A stretch of DNA of 64,000 nucleotides, taken from the NCBI GenBank assembly GCA_037176845.1, contig JAYKXP010000055.1, positions 186,001 through 250,000 on the forward strand. The letters run 5' to 3'. Positions 38,801 through 48,557 of the stretch are shown here, piece by piece (within the stretch, counting starts at the first letter, position 1; each line of letters opens with the position of its first letter). The position numbers and the translations under genes are program-made. Under the pieces are notes generated by a model. It ran no database searches, was not told the DNA's origin, and was given only the letters and a program-made list of their open reading frames with translations. The stretch comes from Paramarasmius palmivorus (lineage: Eukaryota > Basidiomycota > Agaricomycetes > Agaricales > Marasmiaceae).

Positions 38801-41060
38801 GTTAAAGTACCCTCTGTCACTTGCACGGGCAATACATCTTCCGTATCAGACGTTACGTTTGTAGGCAGGATCTGCGTGCTGGGTAAATGCAAAACAACTT
38901 GACTTGTCTCCTGCCGATGAACGAGTACACCCTGTCGGTGATCCTTGGGCCTCTGTGCTTCAATACATTCCTTACTGGAGCGGCTTCTTGTTGCCTGTTT
39001 GGCCAAAAGATCCTGCTTCTTGAAGAACTCGTCGGCCATAATGCCTAGTGCATTACACTCTCGCAATGCCATCAGCCATGCCAGCCATCCCCGACACATA
39101 TGCACGTGCGCACTGTGTTCTGGATTTAGAACGTCAAACTCAGGAAGAATGAGAGCATGCTGTTGAGACGTCATTTGTTGAGATGTCGTTTCTAGATTTC
39201 CATTGGACCCTGACTCGGTGTATTGTATCTGTTGTAAAAGGCGCGTGGCATCGAAACCGACAAGAGTCAAGTTTGCTTGCGACAAACTGTTTAAAAAGCC
39301 CCATACCAGCTCTACTCCAATGGTCGAATAGAACTCCTGCAATGTACCCATCAAATGTTTGCCGCCAGAACTGAAGGTCTTGACTCGACCGACAGCAGGG
39401 CTATGAGTTCCATAGTTGCCAAACAAGGCGGGACCATGTAGAGCAATATTGGCCGTACGCTTTACAGCTTGGTCTGGAAAATATTGAACAAAAGCTAGGC
39501 GGTTGACTGCAGCAGCAGCATTCCACAATTCCTGGGCAGTGTTGGCAAGAGGATCTGTCTCCCATTCGTCGAGTCGAACATTTACCACGAGGCTCTCCAT
39601 ATCCTCGGCCTCTTCAGTTTTAATAGAGATCTGACGACCGCCATGGATAGTTCTCCCATCAAACACTATGTTGATGAACCATATGTCGGAAAAGGGTATG
39701 TGAATGCCGTAACGAGCGAGTAGAAATGAGCCTCCCGCAGCCTTTTTATCTGTTATGCTGAGTCAAAACCATACAATTTGACAAGTATAAAGCATGTACA
39801 TACGTTTCGGAAGGCGTATCATGATGGTCAGCAATGTTGGTGTTGTGAGACAATCTTGAGAATCTGGATGCAGAGACCCTTGCACTCGCCCAATCGACTC
39901 GCCCAAGTCAGCTCCGTCATACACATAGTATGATGCGGAAACATTCATTTGAACCGATACTCCTGCCGGTCCCCTACCCCCTAGTGTGAAGACGTTATTG
40001 TCTTGTAGTTGAAACTTCAACATCTCCCATTCGTACTTCGATATTGAAAGTGGAACCAGAATGCGGTAAAAGGCGGCCAGAATCTGGAAGACCTCGGCCA
40101 GCTGTTTTTCAAACTTGGGCGTAGACAGTTGCGATACAGGCTTGACTATTCCAATTCCGTGTCCTTTCTCTATCGTAGTGCCAAGACTGTACGAACCTTC
40201 GAACTGTACTCGAGTTTTGGCTGTACCCTTCTTAACTCCAGACCGCTTTGAACGATCATTTTCCTTCAGTTGCGCATACGCAAAGAGTGGGAGAATGCTC
40301 TCCTCAGAAGGTGTTGTTGCTCTATGGCCAAAAGCCAGATCCTTCAATCGGCTCGCCAAAGGAGCAAGCTCCTTCCACACCTCAGGATAGTGGAGTTCTA
40401 GAGAGGACGGCGTATGATAGGCAGCAATGTAACGGTAGCCTTTAAGACCGACACCGTTATCTATATCGGTTCGTAATGGCCAGGATGCAGGAGGTGTTAT
40501 GCAGCCCGGTACGATAGGATAAGAGTATTTCTCTTGCTCAACATCCCATATAGCATCTACCTCAGGCGGAACAGCAAGATTGAGCTGATGTTCTCGTTCC
40601 TGCTGAATACTGGCTAGGTCTGCCGAGCGTGATGCTACGTAGCACCAATGGAGTGCATATGATTCGTCTCTAGTCTTTGTCCAGACAGGTGAGGAAGGAT
40701 ATGTATAACCTGTGAGGGAGAAGTGCGATTGGTTGACATTGGAATTAGTTGATTGGGATAGTTATGGGGAATGACAAAGCCCTTGAGGAAGTGTGTACAA
40801 AAATGTTCTAAAGGGAGGGGGTTGCAGCGCTATACTGGCTAAAAATTGCCATGCCATAGGGATTGACCTGCGTCTTCATCAATTTCATCTGAATTTGAGT
40901 GAGTAATAGATTACTATCCGCATACTGGGCACTCACTAAGAATGGCCTCCTGATTTCCATGCCCCGTATTTGTGCCGAATGTGTTTGTGTCAGACAACGG
41001 AAACCTTAAACGGGGCAATGTTAAGGAAGAGTCATACCCCCCATACAAGATTGATAGGTA
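35840..41060 (-). CDS. TET/JBP-like dioxygenase fused to a chromodomain and a large unknown C-terminal region
   Basis: Predicted nuclear protein of about 1550 residues or more, built from seven exons. Exon at 40709-39804: YTYPSSPVWTKTRDESYALH ... VQFEGSYSLGTTIEKG, then the metal-binding H-x-D in GSLHPDSQDCLTTP (about 39870). Intron 39803-39750. Exon 39749-38707 opens with GGSFLLARYGIHIPF and FDGRTIHGGRQ, supplying the distal His and an Arg, and ends with a basic NLS-like stretch (GKRRKRNSEGKEIQPKKKLR). Introns 38706-38655 and 38594-38546 flank two small exons that together give a chromodomain (YAEFEIEAIIGH / YKYLVQWKHYSEDHNEW). A 57-base intron (38456-38400) removes an in-frame TGA and joins the last 2560-base exon, whose product I do not recognise. 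The layout suggests oxidation of 5-methylcytosine directed by a histone mark. The N-terminus upstream of 40710 is uncertain (possible small exons 40888-40868 and upstream of 40937). Confidence 0.6.
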
Positions 41061-41241
41061 TATATATGCTATTAAATCCTAATTTCAAGTAGTAATGACC
41101 AATTTCAGCCAAAATGAGAAAATAAGACACAGGTTGATTGAACACATCACTGAGTAAGTCCATAACTGCCTGAATAGTAGTAGTAGACAAGAGAGAAACA
41201 GCCCTCAGTGAAGCAGCAGTGAAGCAGGCAGAGTTTTAGCA

Positions 41242-41320
41242 TGAGAAAATGAAGTGAAAAGTGCAACAACCACGCCCCGGCAGACCTGGTTGTTGCACTT
41301 TTCACGTCTTCATTTTCTCA
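41242..41320. repeat. Imperfect palindrome, 31/34-base arms
   Basis: The left arm (41242-41272, starting TGAGAAAATGAA) is repeated in inverted orientation at 41287-41320 (ending TTCATTTTCTCA), differing only by three extra bases in the right arm. The spacer is 14 bases (41273-41286, GC-rich). The transcript of either strand would form a long hairpin. It lies between the 5' end of the dioxygenase gene and the copia LTR. Confidence 0.9.
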
Positions 41321-41361
41321 CGCTTTTGTTCTGCTCTAGTCACCTACATACACCAACAAAG

Positions 41362-41626
41362 TGTTGAAACTATCTTTAGATTAGATTATATCCACTCTAT
41401 CTCCGAGCACCACTCGGAAATTCCTTTGTCTTACTGTACGTACCACTTGGACTCCTATGCGGGTTACTTCTGTACTTTTTATATAACTAGTTTGGTATCT
41501 ACTGGAATAGACAGTGCTTTACACACTACCAAGTCGCATACGCTTCTATCTCTCATCAGATATATTCATCAGGTAAGCCTCAGTCAATCCACTGCCACTG
41601 CGGTAGGCTAGGCATATGCTTCGACA
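41362..41626 (+). repeat. Left LTR of copia element
   Basis: 265 bases, TG...CA ends. It matches the right LTR except for a cluster of small differences near 41416 and 41477-41492, mostly one-base insertions or deletions in short homopolymers. Confidence 0.93.
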
Positions 41627-41639
41627 GGTTATGGGCCCC
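41627..41639 (+). promoter_or_regulatory. Primer-binding site (half initiator tRNA type)
   Basis: GGTTATGGGCCCC begins at the first base after the left LTR. It is complementary to the anticodon arm of initiator tRNA-Met (it spans the CAT anticodon followed by AACC). This is the half-tRNA priming known from Drosophila copia and relatives. Confidence 0.75.
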
Positions 41640-41805
41640 GGTCGCCACAATGATAAGCGCTGTAATTAGCCGCTGTCAGGCTTGACTGGTTGTACCTGTC
41701 CATTATACTGGACATTGGTTTCACGCCTTTTAATTTGCGCCATTATGGCTGCATTTATGTTGTCATGACACAATGCTGATTATGTTCATCAGAACTTTTA
41801 TCGCT

Positions 41806-42687
41806 ATGTCTTCCGACGCATCATCCGCTTCTTCCATCAACCAGGTCCCTATCCTCGATGGGTCTAACTTCCGCCAGTGGGAGGACAAACTCATCCCGTT
41901 CCTTAGATTCAAGGGACTCTACCAAGTGGTGAAGGGATTTAACGTTCGACCTGCCAAATTAGAGGCTGCTGAACGTGGTCCCACCGCTGAGCAAGTTGCT
42001 GCTCGCGATAGGGAGATTCTCGAATGGGACAACCTCGACGATCAGGCCCTAGGTGCTATTGAGCTCACCATCAAGCAGTCCCTCAAGCATCACCTCAAGG
42101 GGACTTCTAAACTCACCTTTGATGAGCTCAAGAAATCCTATAGTACGCCTGGTCCTGCCATTATCTTTGCCGATTTCAAAAAGGCATTGATGTTCCAACT
42201 CTCTGGAACTGGTAATCCATTGCCAGAGATCAACGAGCTGCTCACTATTTTCGAGCGCTTGAAGCAGAACGGCATGGATCTTACACAGCTGCAACGTGCG
42301 CTTATTCTTCTTGCCGCTATCCCAGCAAGGTGGGACTCAGTCCCGGCTCTCTTCTTGCAAAAGAAGACAGATGAACTCAAGTTCACTGAAATTTGCGACG
42401 CTATAGTTGCTGAATTTGAGCGCCGTGACGCGAATAACGCCTCTGCTATGCGCCTTTCGGCTGTCAGACGCAAGGGGCGTGACCCTAACTACAGGGAATC
42501 CCGCCAGGGTCAGAACCCTAAGCCTAACGGCAAGGGTAAACCCTTTAAGCGTGGATCGCGTGCTGGGAAACAGCAACAGAAGAAGAAGCAGCAGCAGCAC
42601 CGTCCCATCATCATCCACTCTCACAACGGCTATTGCCTCCTTGGCATCTCGGATCGGACCCATGCGCCTCTTCGTCGCTTCTTTTAA
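41806..42687 (+). CDS. Copia Gag-like region
   Basis: The natural start is MSSDASSASSINQVPILDGS (41806), inside an open frame that opens at ATG 41773. It has the UBN2/Gag-type pattern for copia elements: DGSNFRQWEDKLIPFL near the start, then a helical capsid domain (LLTIFERLKQNGMDLTQLQR) and a basic Gln/Lys-rich nucleic-acid-binding end (RAGKQQQKKKQQQ). No CCHC knuckle is visible. The last 25 or so residues appear out of frame, since a neighbouring frame gives a more natural linker. The same frame resumes after the TAA at 42685 with MELPSRRVETR. Confidence 0.75.
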   Translation: MSSDASSASSINQVPILDGSNFRQWEDKLIPFLRFKGLYQVVKGFNVRPAKLEAAERGPTAEQVAARDREILEWDNLDDQALGAIELTIKQSLKHHLKGTSKLTFDELKKSYSTPGPAIIFADFKKALMFQLSGTGNPLPEINELLTIFERLKQNGMDLTQLQRALILLAAIPARWDSVPALFLQKKTDELKFTEICDAIVAEFERRDANNASAMRLSAVRRKGRDPNYRESRQGQNPKPNGKGKPFKRGSRAGKQQQKKKQQQHRPIIIHSHNGYCLLGISDRTHAPLRRFF

Positions 42688-42693
42688 TCCGAA

Positions 42694-44871
42694 ATGGAGT
42701 TACCCTCCAGGAGAGTCGAGACTAGATCTCCGCAGACCTATCAAGGTAGCGTACCTTCCGACTCTGTCTATAGTGACGTCGCTTACGCTCGAGCACTCTG
42801 TGAGCGTCTCGAAGCTCCCAGGTTCGCGCACAATCTCGAAGCCCTCGAGAACGTCGTCGCGTCCAGTTCCAAGCGACTCCTCGAAGATTTCCCCGCGCCA
42901 GCTCAGAAACGCGCGCGTTCAGAGGAAATCGAGGAGAAGTTGGATTGGGGAACCGACGTGGAGGAGGTACCCCCTACCGATCTCGACGAGGACATGGGTC
43001 ATACCGAGGAAGAGGTAGACGGGCTTGACCCACTTAGGCAAGTACCTCGCACTGCACACAATAATGCAAACTCTAATTGCGCTCATCTTACAGCCGCATT
43101 TAGTAGTATATCGACGAACGATTTGTATCAATTATTCAATAGAATAAATTCGTTGTCTGATCATTATGCATTGTGTGATAAGTGTAAGGGAAAGAAACCA
43201 ATGAATGATCTCATTCTTGCCGACTGGATCATGGATTCAGGTGCTTCTATGCACTTTACCGGTAATTTGGGTGATTTCGCCGATTATGAACCTTTACGGA
43301 ATGGTCCAAGGATCAATACTGCATCTAAACAAACTGAGCTTAAGTGCGAAGGCAAAGGATCAGTATTCTTTGATCACATCATTGAGACCAAAACCGGTTC
43401 ATTTACAAGACGCACTACGCGCTTGTATCCAGTATATTATATCCCGAATTTATCAATTAGACTTTTGTCTATGGGAGAAATTTTACAAGATTCGGTTGTT
43501 ATAGGCAGTCGCCGAAAACTCGAATTCTTGAATAGAAATGAGCAGCAGACTATGCTTTGCCATCCTCATTCTATTGGTGACCCAATTTATTGGTTACAAA
43601 CTCGCATTTCACCTGCTGAGGAATTAATTGCCGGTTCGCTTGTTTCATCATCGAACTTCGAACTATGGCATAAACGCTTCGGACATCCGTCTAAGCGAGT
43701 GCTTGAAAAAGCAAAGGAGAACACCATTAAGTTCCCTCAGAATCTTCGATTCCCACACTGAGCATATTTTGCTCTGGATGCGCTGAAGGAAAAATGAAAT
43801 CAAAGTCGTTTCCTCCTTCTGGCTCTCGAGCTTCAAGAGCCTTCGAGCGAATCCATTCAGATCTGAAGTCTTTTCCGGTTGAATCTTATCACCGCTTTAA
43901 GTACTTCATGACGTTTTTCGACGATCATTCTTCCCATGGCTGGTTAATTTTACTCCGCGCCAAAAGCGATGCTATCACGGCTTTGCGGAACTTTATCGCC
44001 ATGGTTAAAACCCAACACAATGCCGTCATTAAAGAATGGATGTCGGATGAAGGGGGAGAATTTAAATCAAAGGAATTCGATCAGGTCTTATTAGACCAGG
44101 GAATTAAAATTCTACAAAGCGTACCGCATACACCACAGCAAAATGGTCCGTGCCGAACGTTTTAATGAGACTGTTATTGGACAAAAGCGGCAGGCTTTAC
44201 GCTTCGACGCATGTTTACCACAGTCCTGGTGGGAATTTTGTGTGTTGCATGCCTTGCATGTCTACAACCGTACACCGATCATTGGACGTCTCCAAGGAAA
44301 GACTCCTTTTGAACGGTTATATGAAAAAGCTCCTGATGTCTCGCATTTCCAAGTATTAGGTTGTGGCGGATACGTTTACGTTCCCAAGGACAAGAGAATT
44401 AATAAACTCTCTCCTAGAGCCGAACTAATGACGTTCATTGGCTATCAAGAGGGAATGAAGGGTTTTCTTTTCATGGATTCCCGAAACTATATCGTCAAAG
44501 CCGCTACCGCTCTTTTCGACGAGAACCTGTTTCCGAAGTGTCCGGAGTCTAAACCGAAAGGTGTAACTCCAGTAGCCTCTAAACCAGGTCCATCATTTAT
44601 TCCTTTATCTTTGGACGAAGACGACGAACCTTCACATCGTCCTTCACCTCCTACACCTGCAAAGGACACTGCACCTGATCACGACGGTGATCAGAGTCCA
44701 CGGCAATCATCGCCAAGGCAGAGTCCGCCGCCGTCATCACCGAGCAGAAGCAGATCAGCTTCCGAAGGAGATAGATCACCTCCGGGTGAAATTTGGATCA
44801 ATCAGAATGGCGATAAACAATTAGGTGCGGATCACGGAGTGATTCATCCTCCGACACCACCAGCCTGTTGA
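42694..44871 (+). pseudogene. Copia protease-integrase region, frame-broken
   Basis: The protease active site WIMDSGASMHFTG (aspartic, D-S-G) is at about 43225-43263. The integrase zinc-binding part is split by a frame change: LWHKRFGHPS near 43665 (His pair), then CSGCAEGK near 43772 (Cys pair) in another frame. Core integrase acidic residues are in IHSDLKSFP (about 43855), TFFDDHSSHGW (about 43915) and SDEGGEFKS (about 44045). A further one-base change near 44150 precedes AERFNETVIGQKRQ and the GKTPFERLYEKAP segment typical of copia integrases. The Pro/Ser-rich linker reaches 44871, where the frame is lost again. Confidence 0.8.
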
Positions 44872-45539
44872 ACCAACATCTGTCCATCACAGAGCGAGTC
44901 TCAGCCAAGACGCTCTGCTAGACAGCGGACAGGGTTCAGCGCCCAGAACATCAAACAAAAAAGCAACATATATTTGGTGAACAAGCTGATCCAAATAATC
45001 CTGCGCAAGTACAGCGGGACGTAGACCGTCAGTCAGTTTGGAGAAATGCAACGGGTGATGTAGAGCCTGGTCGCGCCAGCTCTATACCCAGGCCTAGAGG
45101 TCGCAAGAGCGACCTCGTGGATCAGCGCTCTTCAACGCGTTCCTGGCCCTAGTTCTCCACATCATCTCCATCTGAACGCGACACGACTGGTCACGCTACA
45201 GCTGAAACCCTGATGCATAAACTATCCCAGGAAGGGGGAGTAGGGTTAGCAAATTTTGCTCATTAATAAAGCAATTCCTAATCAACCTACCAAGTCCTTC
45301 TAATGTTCGAGAATGGACTTTCCAAGATATTGCTGAATGCCTGAAATCGCAAGCAAAAGGAATGGAAGTACGGCTTGCCGCGAAGAAACTTGAAGCCCTT
45401 CGCAAGCGCAAAGTCTTCCGAACTTGTTGATCTTCCATTCGTATCGCAAGACTGTTAAGAACAGATGGGATATTCGACATCAAATCTGATGGTCGAAAAG
45501 AAAGCTCGACTTGTACTACGAATGGTTTATCTCAAGTCG

Positions 45540-46858
45540 AAGGTGTAGATTTTTGATGAAATCTTCTCACCATTGTTTGTTATGAGTCTGTTCGCATGCT
45601 ATTAGCGCTTTGCAGCACTCCGACGAACTGGCATGTGTCCGCACTGGACGACAAGAGCGCTTTCTTATATGGCGAACTTGAAGAAGAAATCTATATGGAA
45701 CAACCTGAAGGCTTTAAAGTCAAAGGCCAAGAACGTAAAGTTCTACGCTTGCGCCGAGCTATTTATGGATTGAAACAAGCTGCACTCGTATGGTGGAGAG
45801 CGCTAACTAAATCCATGAAGAAATTAGGCTTTAAACGTTTAGTTTCTGATGCAGGCATATTCATCCATCGTGATGATCAAGGACGTCTCGTAATCGCTAT
45901 TATATACGTTGACGATGCCTTATTTATCGGACCTGATCCGAAATACGTTGCCCAGAAGAAAGCCGAATTCATGAAGAAATGGGAATGTCGTGATCTTGGA
46001 GAAGCAAATGAATTCCTACGTATGCGCATTCGTCGAGATGGTGATAGAGTCTTAATTGACCAAATCCCATATCTCAAGAAAGTACTGCAACGTTTTGGAA
46101 TGGAAAATGCTAAGGTAGCAAAGACACCTCTTCCTGCAGGCTATAAGCCAGTAGAGAACAAAGAGTCTGTCGACCCTGCTATTCGCTCCAGATTTCAATC
46201 AGTCATCGGGTCACTGTTATACATTATGTTAGGCACACGACCCGATATTGCCTATGCCGTTACGAAGCTATCGCAATTCTCTGCGAATCCTTCAAAAGAT
46301 CATCTCAGCAAAGCGCTATATATTTGCCGCTATCTTGCTGGAACGTCAAACTATGCTTTAGTATATGACGGAAGATCGAATAAAGGATTGTTAGCGTACA
46401 CAGACTCAGACTGGGCTGCTGATCCCATTAAGCGCCGTTCTGTGACTGGATACTTTTATAAGTTGGCAAATGGCATATTCTGTTGGCAATCTCGCGCACA
46501 GAAGACTGTCGCCCTTTCTTCAACTGAAGCCGAATATATGGCTCTTTCGGACTGTAGCCGTCAGGCTGCATGGATCAAATCTCTTCTCACAGAGCTTGGA
46601 CTTCCAAATCCAGCTATACCAATCTGTGGAGACAACCAAGGCTCGATATTTATCACCTCCAACCCTGTACAAGAACGTCGAACTAAGCACATTGATATAC
46701 GTTATCATTATGTTCGCGAATCTGTTGAGGATGGAAAGGTTGATCTGTTTTTCATAAACGGAGATTATAATCCTGCCGATATGTTCACTAAGAATCTTGG
46801 CCATGTCAAGTTCTTGGAGTTCAGAAAGCATCTTGGGCTTGAGTTTTATACTCAATAA
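45540..46858 (+). pseudogene. Copia reverse transcriptase-RNase H region, 5' part broken
   Basis: From about 45600 the frame is open for 420 codons: LDDKSAFLYGELEEEIYMEQ and RLRRAIYGLKQAALVWW (RT palm entry), then the catalytic YVDDALFIG at about 45905. GSLLYIMLGTRPDIAYAV follows, then the RNase H Asp in YTDSDWAADP near 46400 and SSTEAEYMALSDC near 46520. It ends with ADMFTKNLGHVKFLEFRKHL and TAA at 46856. The upstream 700 bases encode recognisable copia RT start pieces (REWTFQDIAECLK near 45310) scattered in several frames with stops. The element is therefore non-functional as read. Confidence 0.85.
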
Positions 46859-47010
46859 ACTCGCTCAATGCAGTAGAAAATAAAACGACTCGCAATGAAG
46901 AGCAAAAAAAAAGCACATCTAGATTCACAACGCAGACCTAGCGATAATAGATGATGCCTTCACTTCCTTGTCCTCATATTCAGAGTCCTTCTACAATCCT
47001 AGCTGCACTT

Positions 47011-47022
47011 AGCGAGGGGGAG
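47011..47022 (+). promoter_or_regulatory. Polypurine tract
   Basis: AGCGAGGGGGAG lies directly before the right LTR, where second-strand DNA synthesis is primed. Confidence 0.8.
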
Positions 47023-47287
47023 TGTTGAAACTATCTTTAGATTAGATTATATCCACTCTATCTCCGAGCACCACTCGGAATTCCTTTGTCTTACTGTACG
47101 TACCACTTGGACTCCTATGCGGGTTACTTCTGTACTTTAGTATATAAGCTAGTTGGTATCTACTGGAATAGACAGTGCTTTACACACTACCAAGTCGCAT
47201 ACGCTTCTATCTCTCATCAGATATATTCATCAGGTAAGCCTCAGTCAATCCACTGCCACTGCGGTAGGCTAGGCATATGCTTCGACA
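47023..47287 (+). repeat. Right LTR of copia element
   Basis: 265 bases, TG...CA ends, partner of 41362-41626. It carries the presumed polyadenylation region of the element. The next bases (ACCTC) do not repeat those before the left LTR. Confidence 0.93.
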
Positions 47288-48557
47288 ACCTCAGTCTGCG
47301 TTCACCGTTTGTTTCTTTGGGTGTCTGCCGTGAGGTCCTTGTTTTTCTTCTCGTTTGACATATGTGATGGCGAGGAGCCCGGAAAGGACCTTCCATGGAG
47401 TCGCGCATGATCCTATCCCGGTTGGCAACATTGACGCGTTGACGGTTGGAGGACAAATAGATAGATAGATATTACCCTGCAGTGGTCCCAGTTCGGAACG
47501 ACAGGGGGTCCGTACTACACGTACATGATGAGTGTATACTAAGTAACTACATGCTACGGCCAATTATGCTCCCCACCGGTTCGTATGATAGTTCACCTCA
47601 CGGCACTGAGAACATAACCAGGAACTTTGTGTAAGTGTTCAGATCGGCAGATGACCAGAAACGTCACGAGTTACGTCATAGTAACCCATGACCAGGACTT
47701 TGCCAGGACTGGTGATCAAAAATTCGAGAACGTTTGTCGAGTTGACGACGCAGCGTCGTGTTGCAGCTACCACTGCTGGGTAGAATAGAGTATAATGGGC
47801 GACACAACGACGAAATGATGTGTATCGCAAGGAGTGCATGTGTAATGATATGGATCTGGGATGAGTTTCGAGACCATGAAGATGTCTCAGCTCACCACCA
47901 TGCGGAGGAATAGATGGGTTTGTGATGAGTTTCGAGGCCCTCTCTGCATCACCATCAACCCCAATTAGATAGATAGATGATGATGCCATTGACATTGAAT
48001 ATAGCACCCGTGGCTTTCTTGTCAACCACCACTATGCTTCAATTCGCACTCATTCCTAGGCACTCTCAGGGCGTAGAAGCAAACTAGATGCTGTGAAATC
48101 TGTGAGTGCTACAATAATCTGTGTTAACTACATTCAATTATAAATTCGGGAACCCTAACACATCCAAGGCGAGGAATCAGATCATCAGCTCAGTTGCATG
48201 TTCGAAATGAGGTTCTCTCCCGTGCAAAAGTTCAGGTTGCGTGGAGGCAGCTGATGAGGGCTCTCCAAGCGCGACTCTTTCGTGATAATTTGTTGAGTTT
48301 TGTCATACTTGAGACCGGAAGGCAGCGAAGATGCGTCGAGATTTTTAACGCAATGTGTATTTTTGCTGAATTGTTCAACTTGAACGTTGAACGTTGAACC
48401 ATAATCAACAAAAGGTATGTGGAATCAGATTGTCGAAACTCCCGCGAAAGATGTGGAATTGAATTAATTGATCAAAGAAATGATAGCGGGACAACCTGGA
48501 GCTCTGCCTTGTTGGCCTAGCACTGTACTTAAGAGGTCCCTTTGCAATGCCCTTGTC
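47288..48557. other. Intergenic region with GATA microsatellites
   Basis: About 1.27 kb. It contains short ATAG/TAGA tracts (about 47456-47471 and 47966-47981). No supported gene; small open frames lack any recognisable domain. Confidence 0.4.

Larger units (their letters stand above)
41362..47287 (+). mobile_element. Ty1/copia LTR retrotransposon, full length
   Basis: A 5.9-kb element with 265-base direct repeats (41362-41626 and 47023-47287) that both begin TGTTGAAAC and end TTCGACA. A primer-binding site directly follows the left LTR and a polypurine tract directly precedes the right one. Internal domains are in the copia order gag, protease, integrase, reverse transcriptase, RNase H. The coding region is broken by many single-base frame changes and a few stops, most densely at 44870-45600. 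As read it cannot make a full polyprotein, but the near-identity of the LTRs says the insertion is recent. The flanking bases (CAAAG before, ACCTC after) do not form the expected 5-base target duplication. Confidence 0.9.

Noticed and set aside
35547..41361. Possible transposon carrying the dioxygenase gene
   Set aside because: I looked for inverted repeats between the 35.5-35.8 kb side and the 40.9-41.36 kb side and found none; the only palindrome (41242-41320) has both arms on one side. No KDZ-type or other transposase motif is visible.
41773..46858. A functional copia polyprotein
   Set aside because: Domains are all recognisable, but the reading frame as given is broken at many places, so it is annotated as interrupted pieces rather than one gene.
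47456..47981. GATA-type microsatellites as a CRISPR-like or satellite array
   Set aside because: Only a few tetranucleotide units each, without spacers; ordinary simple repeats.
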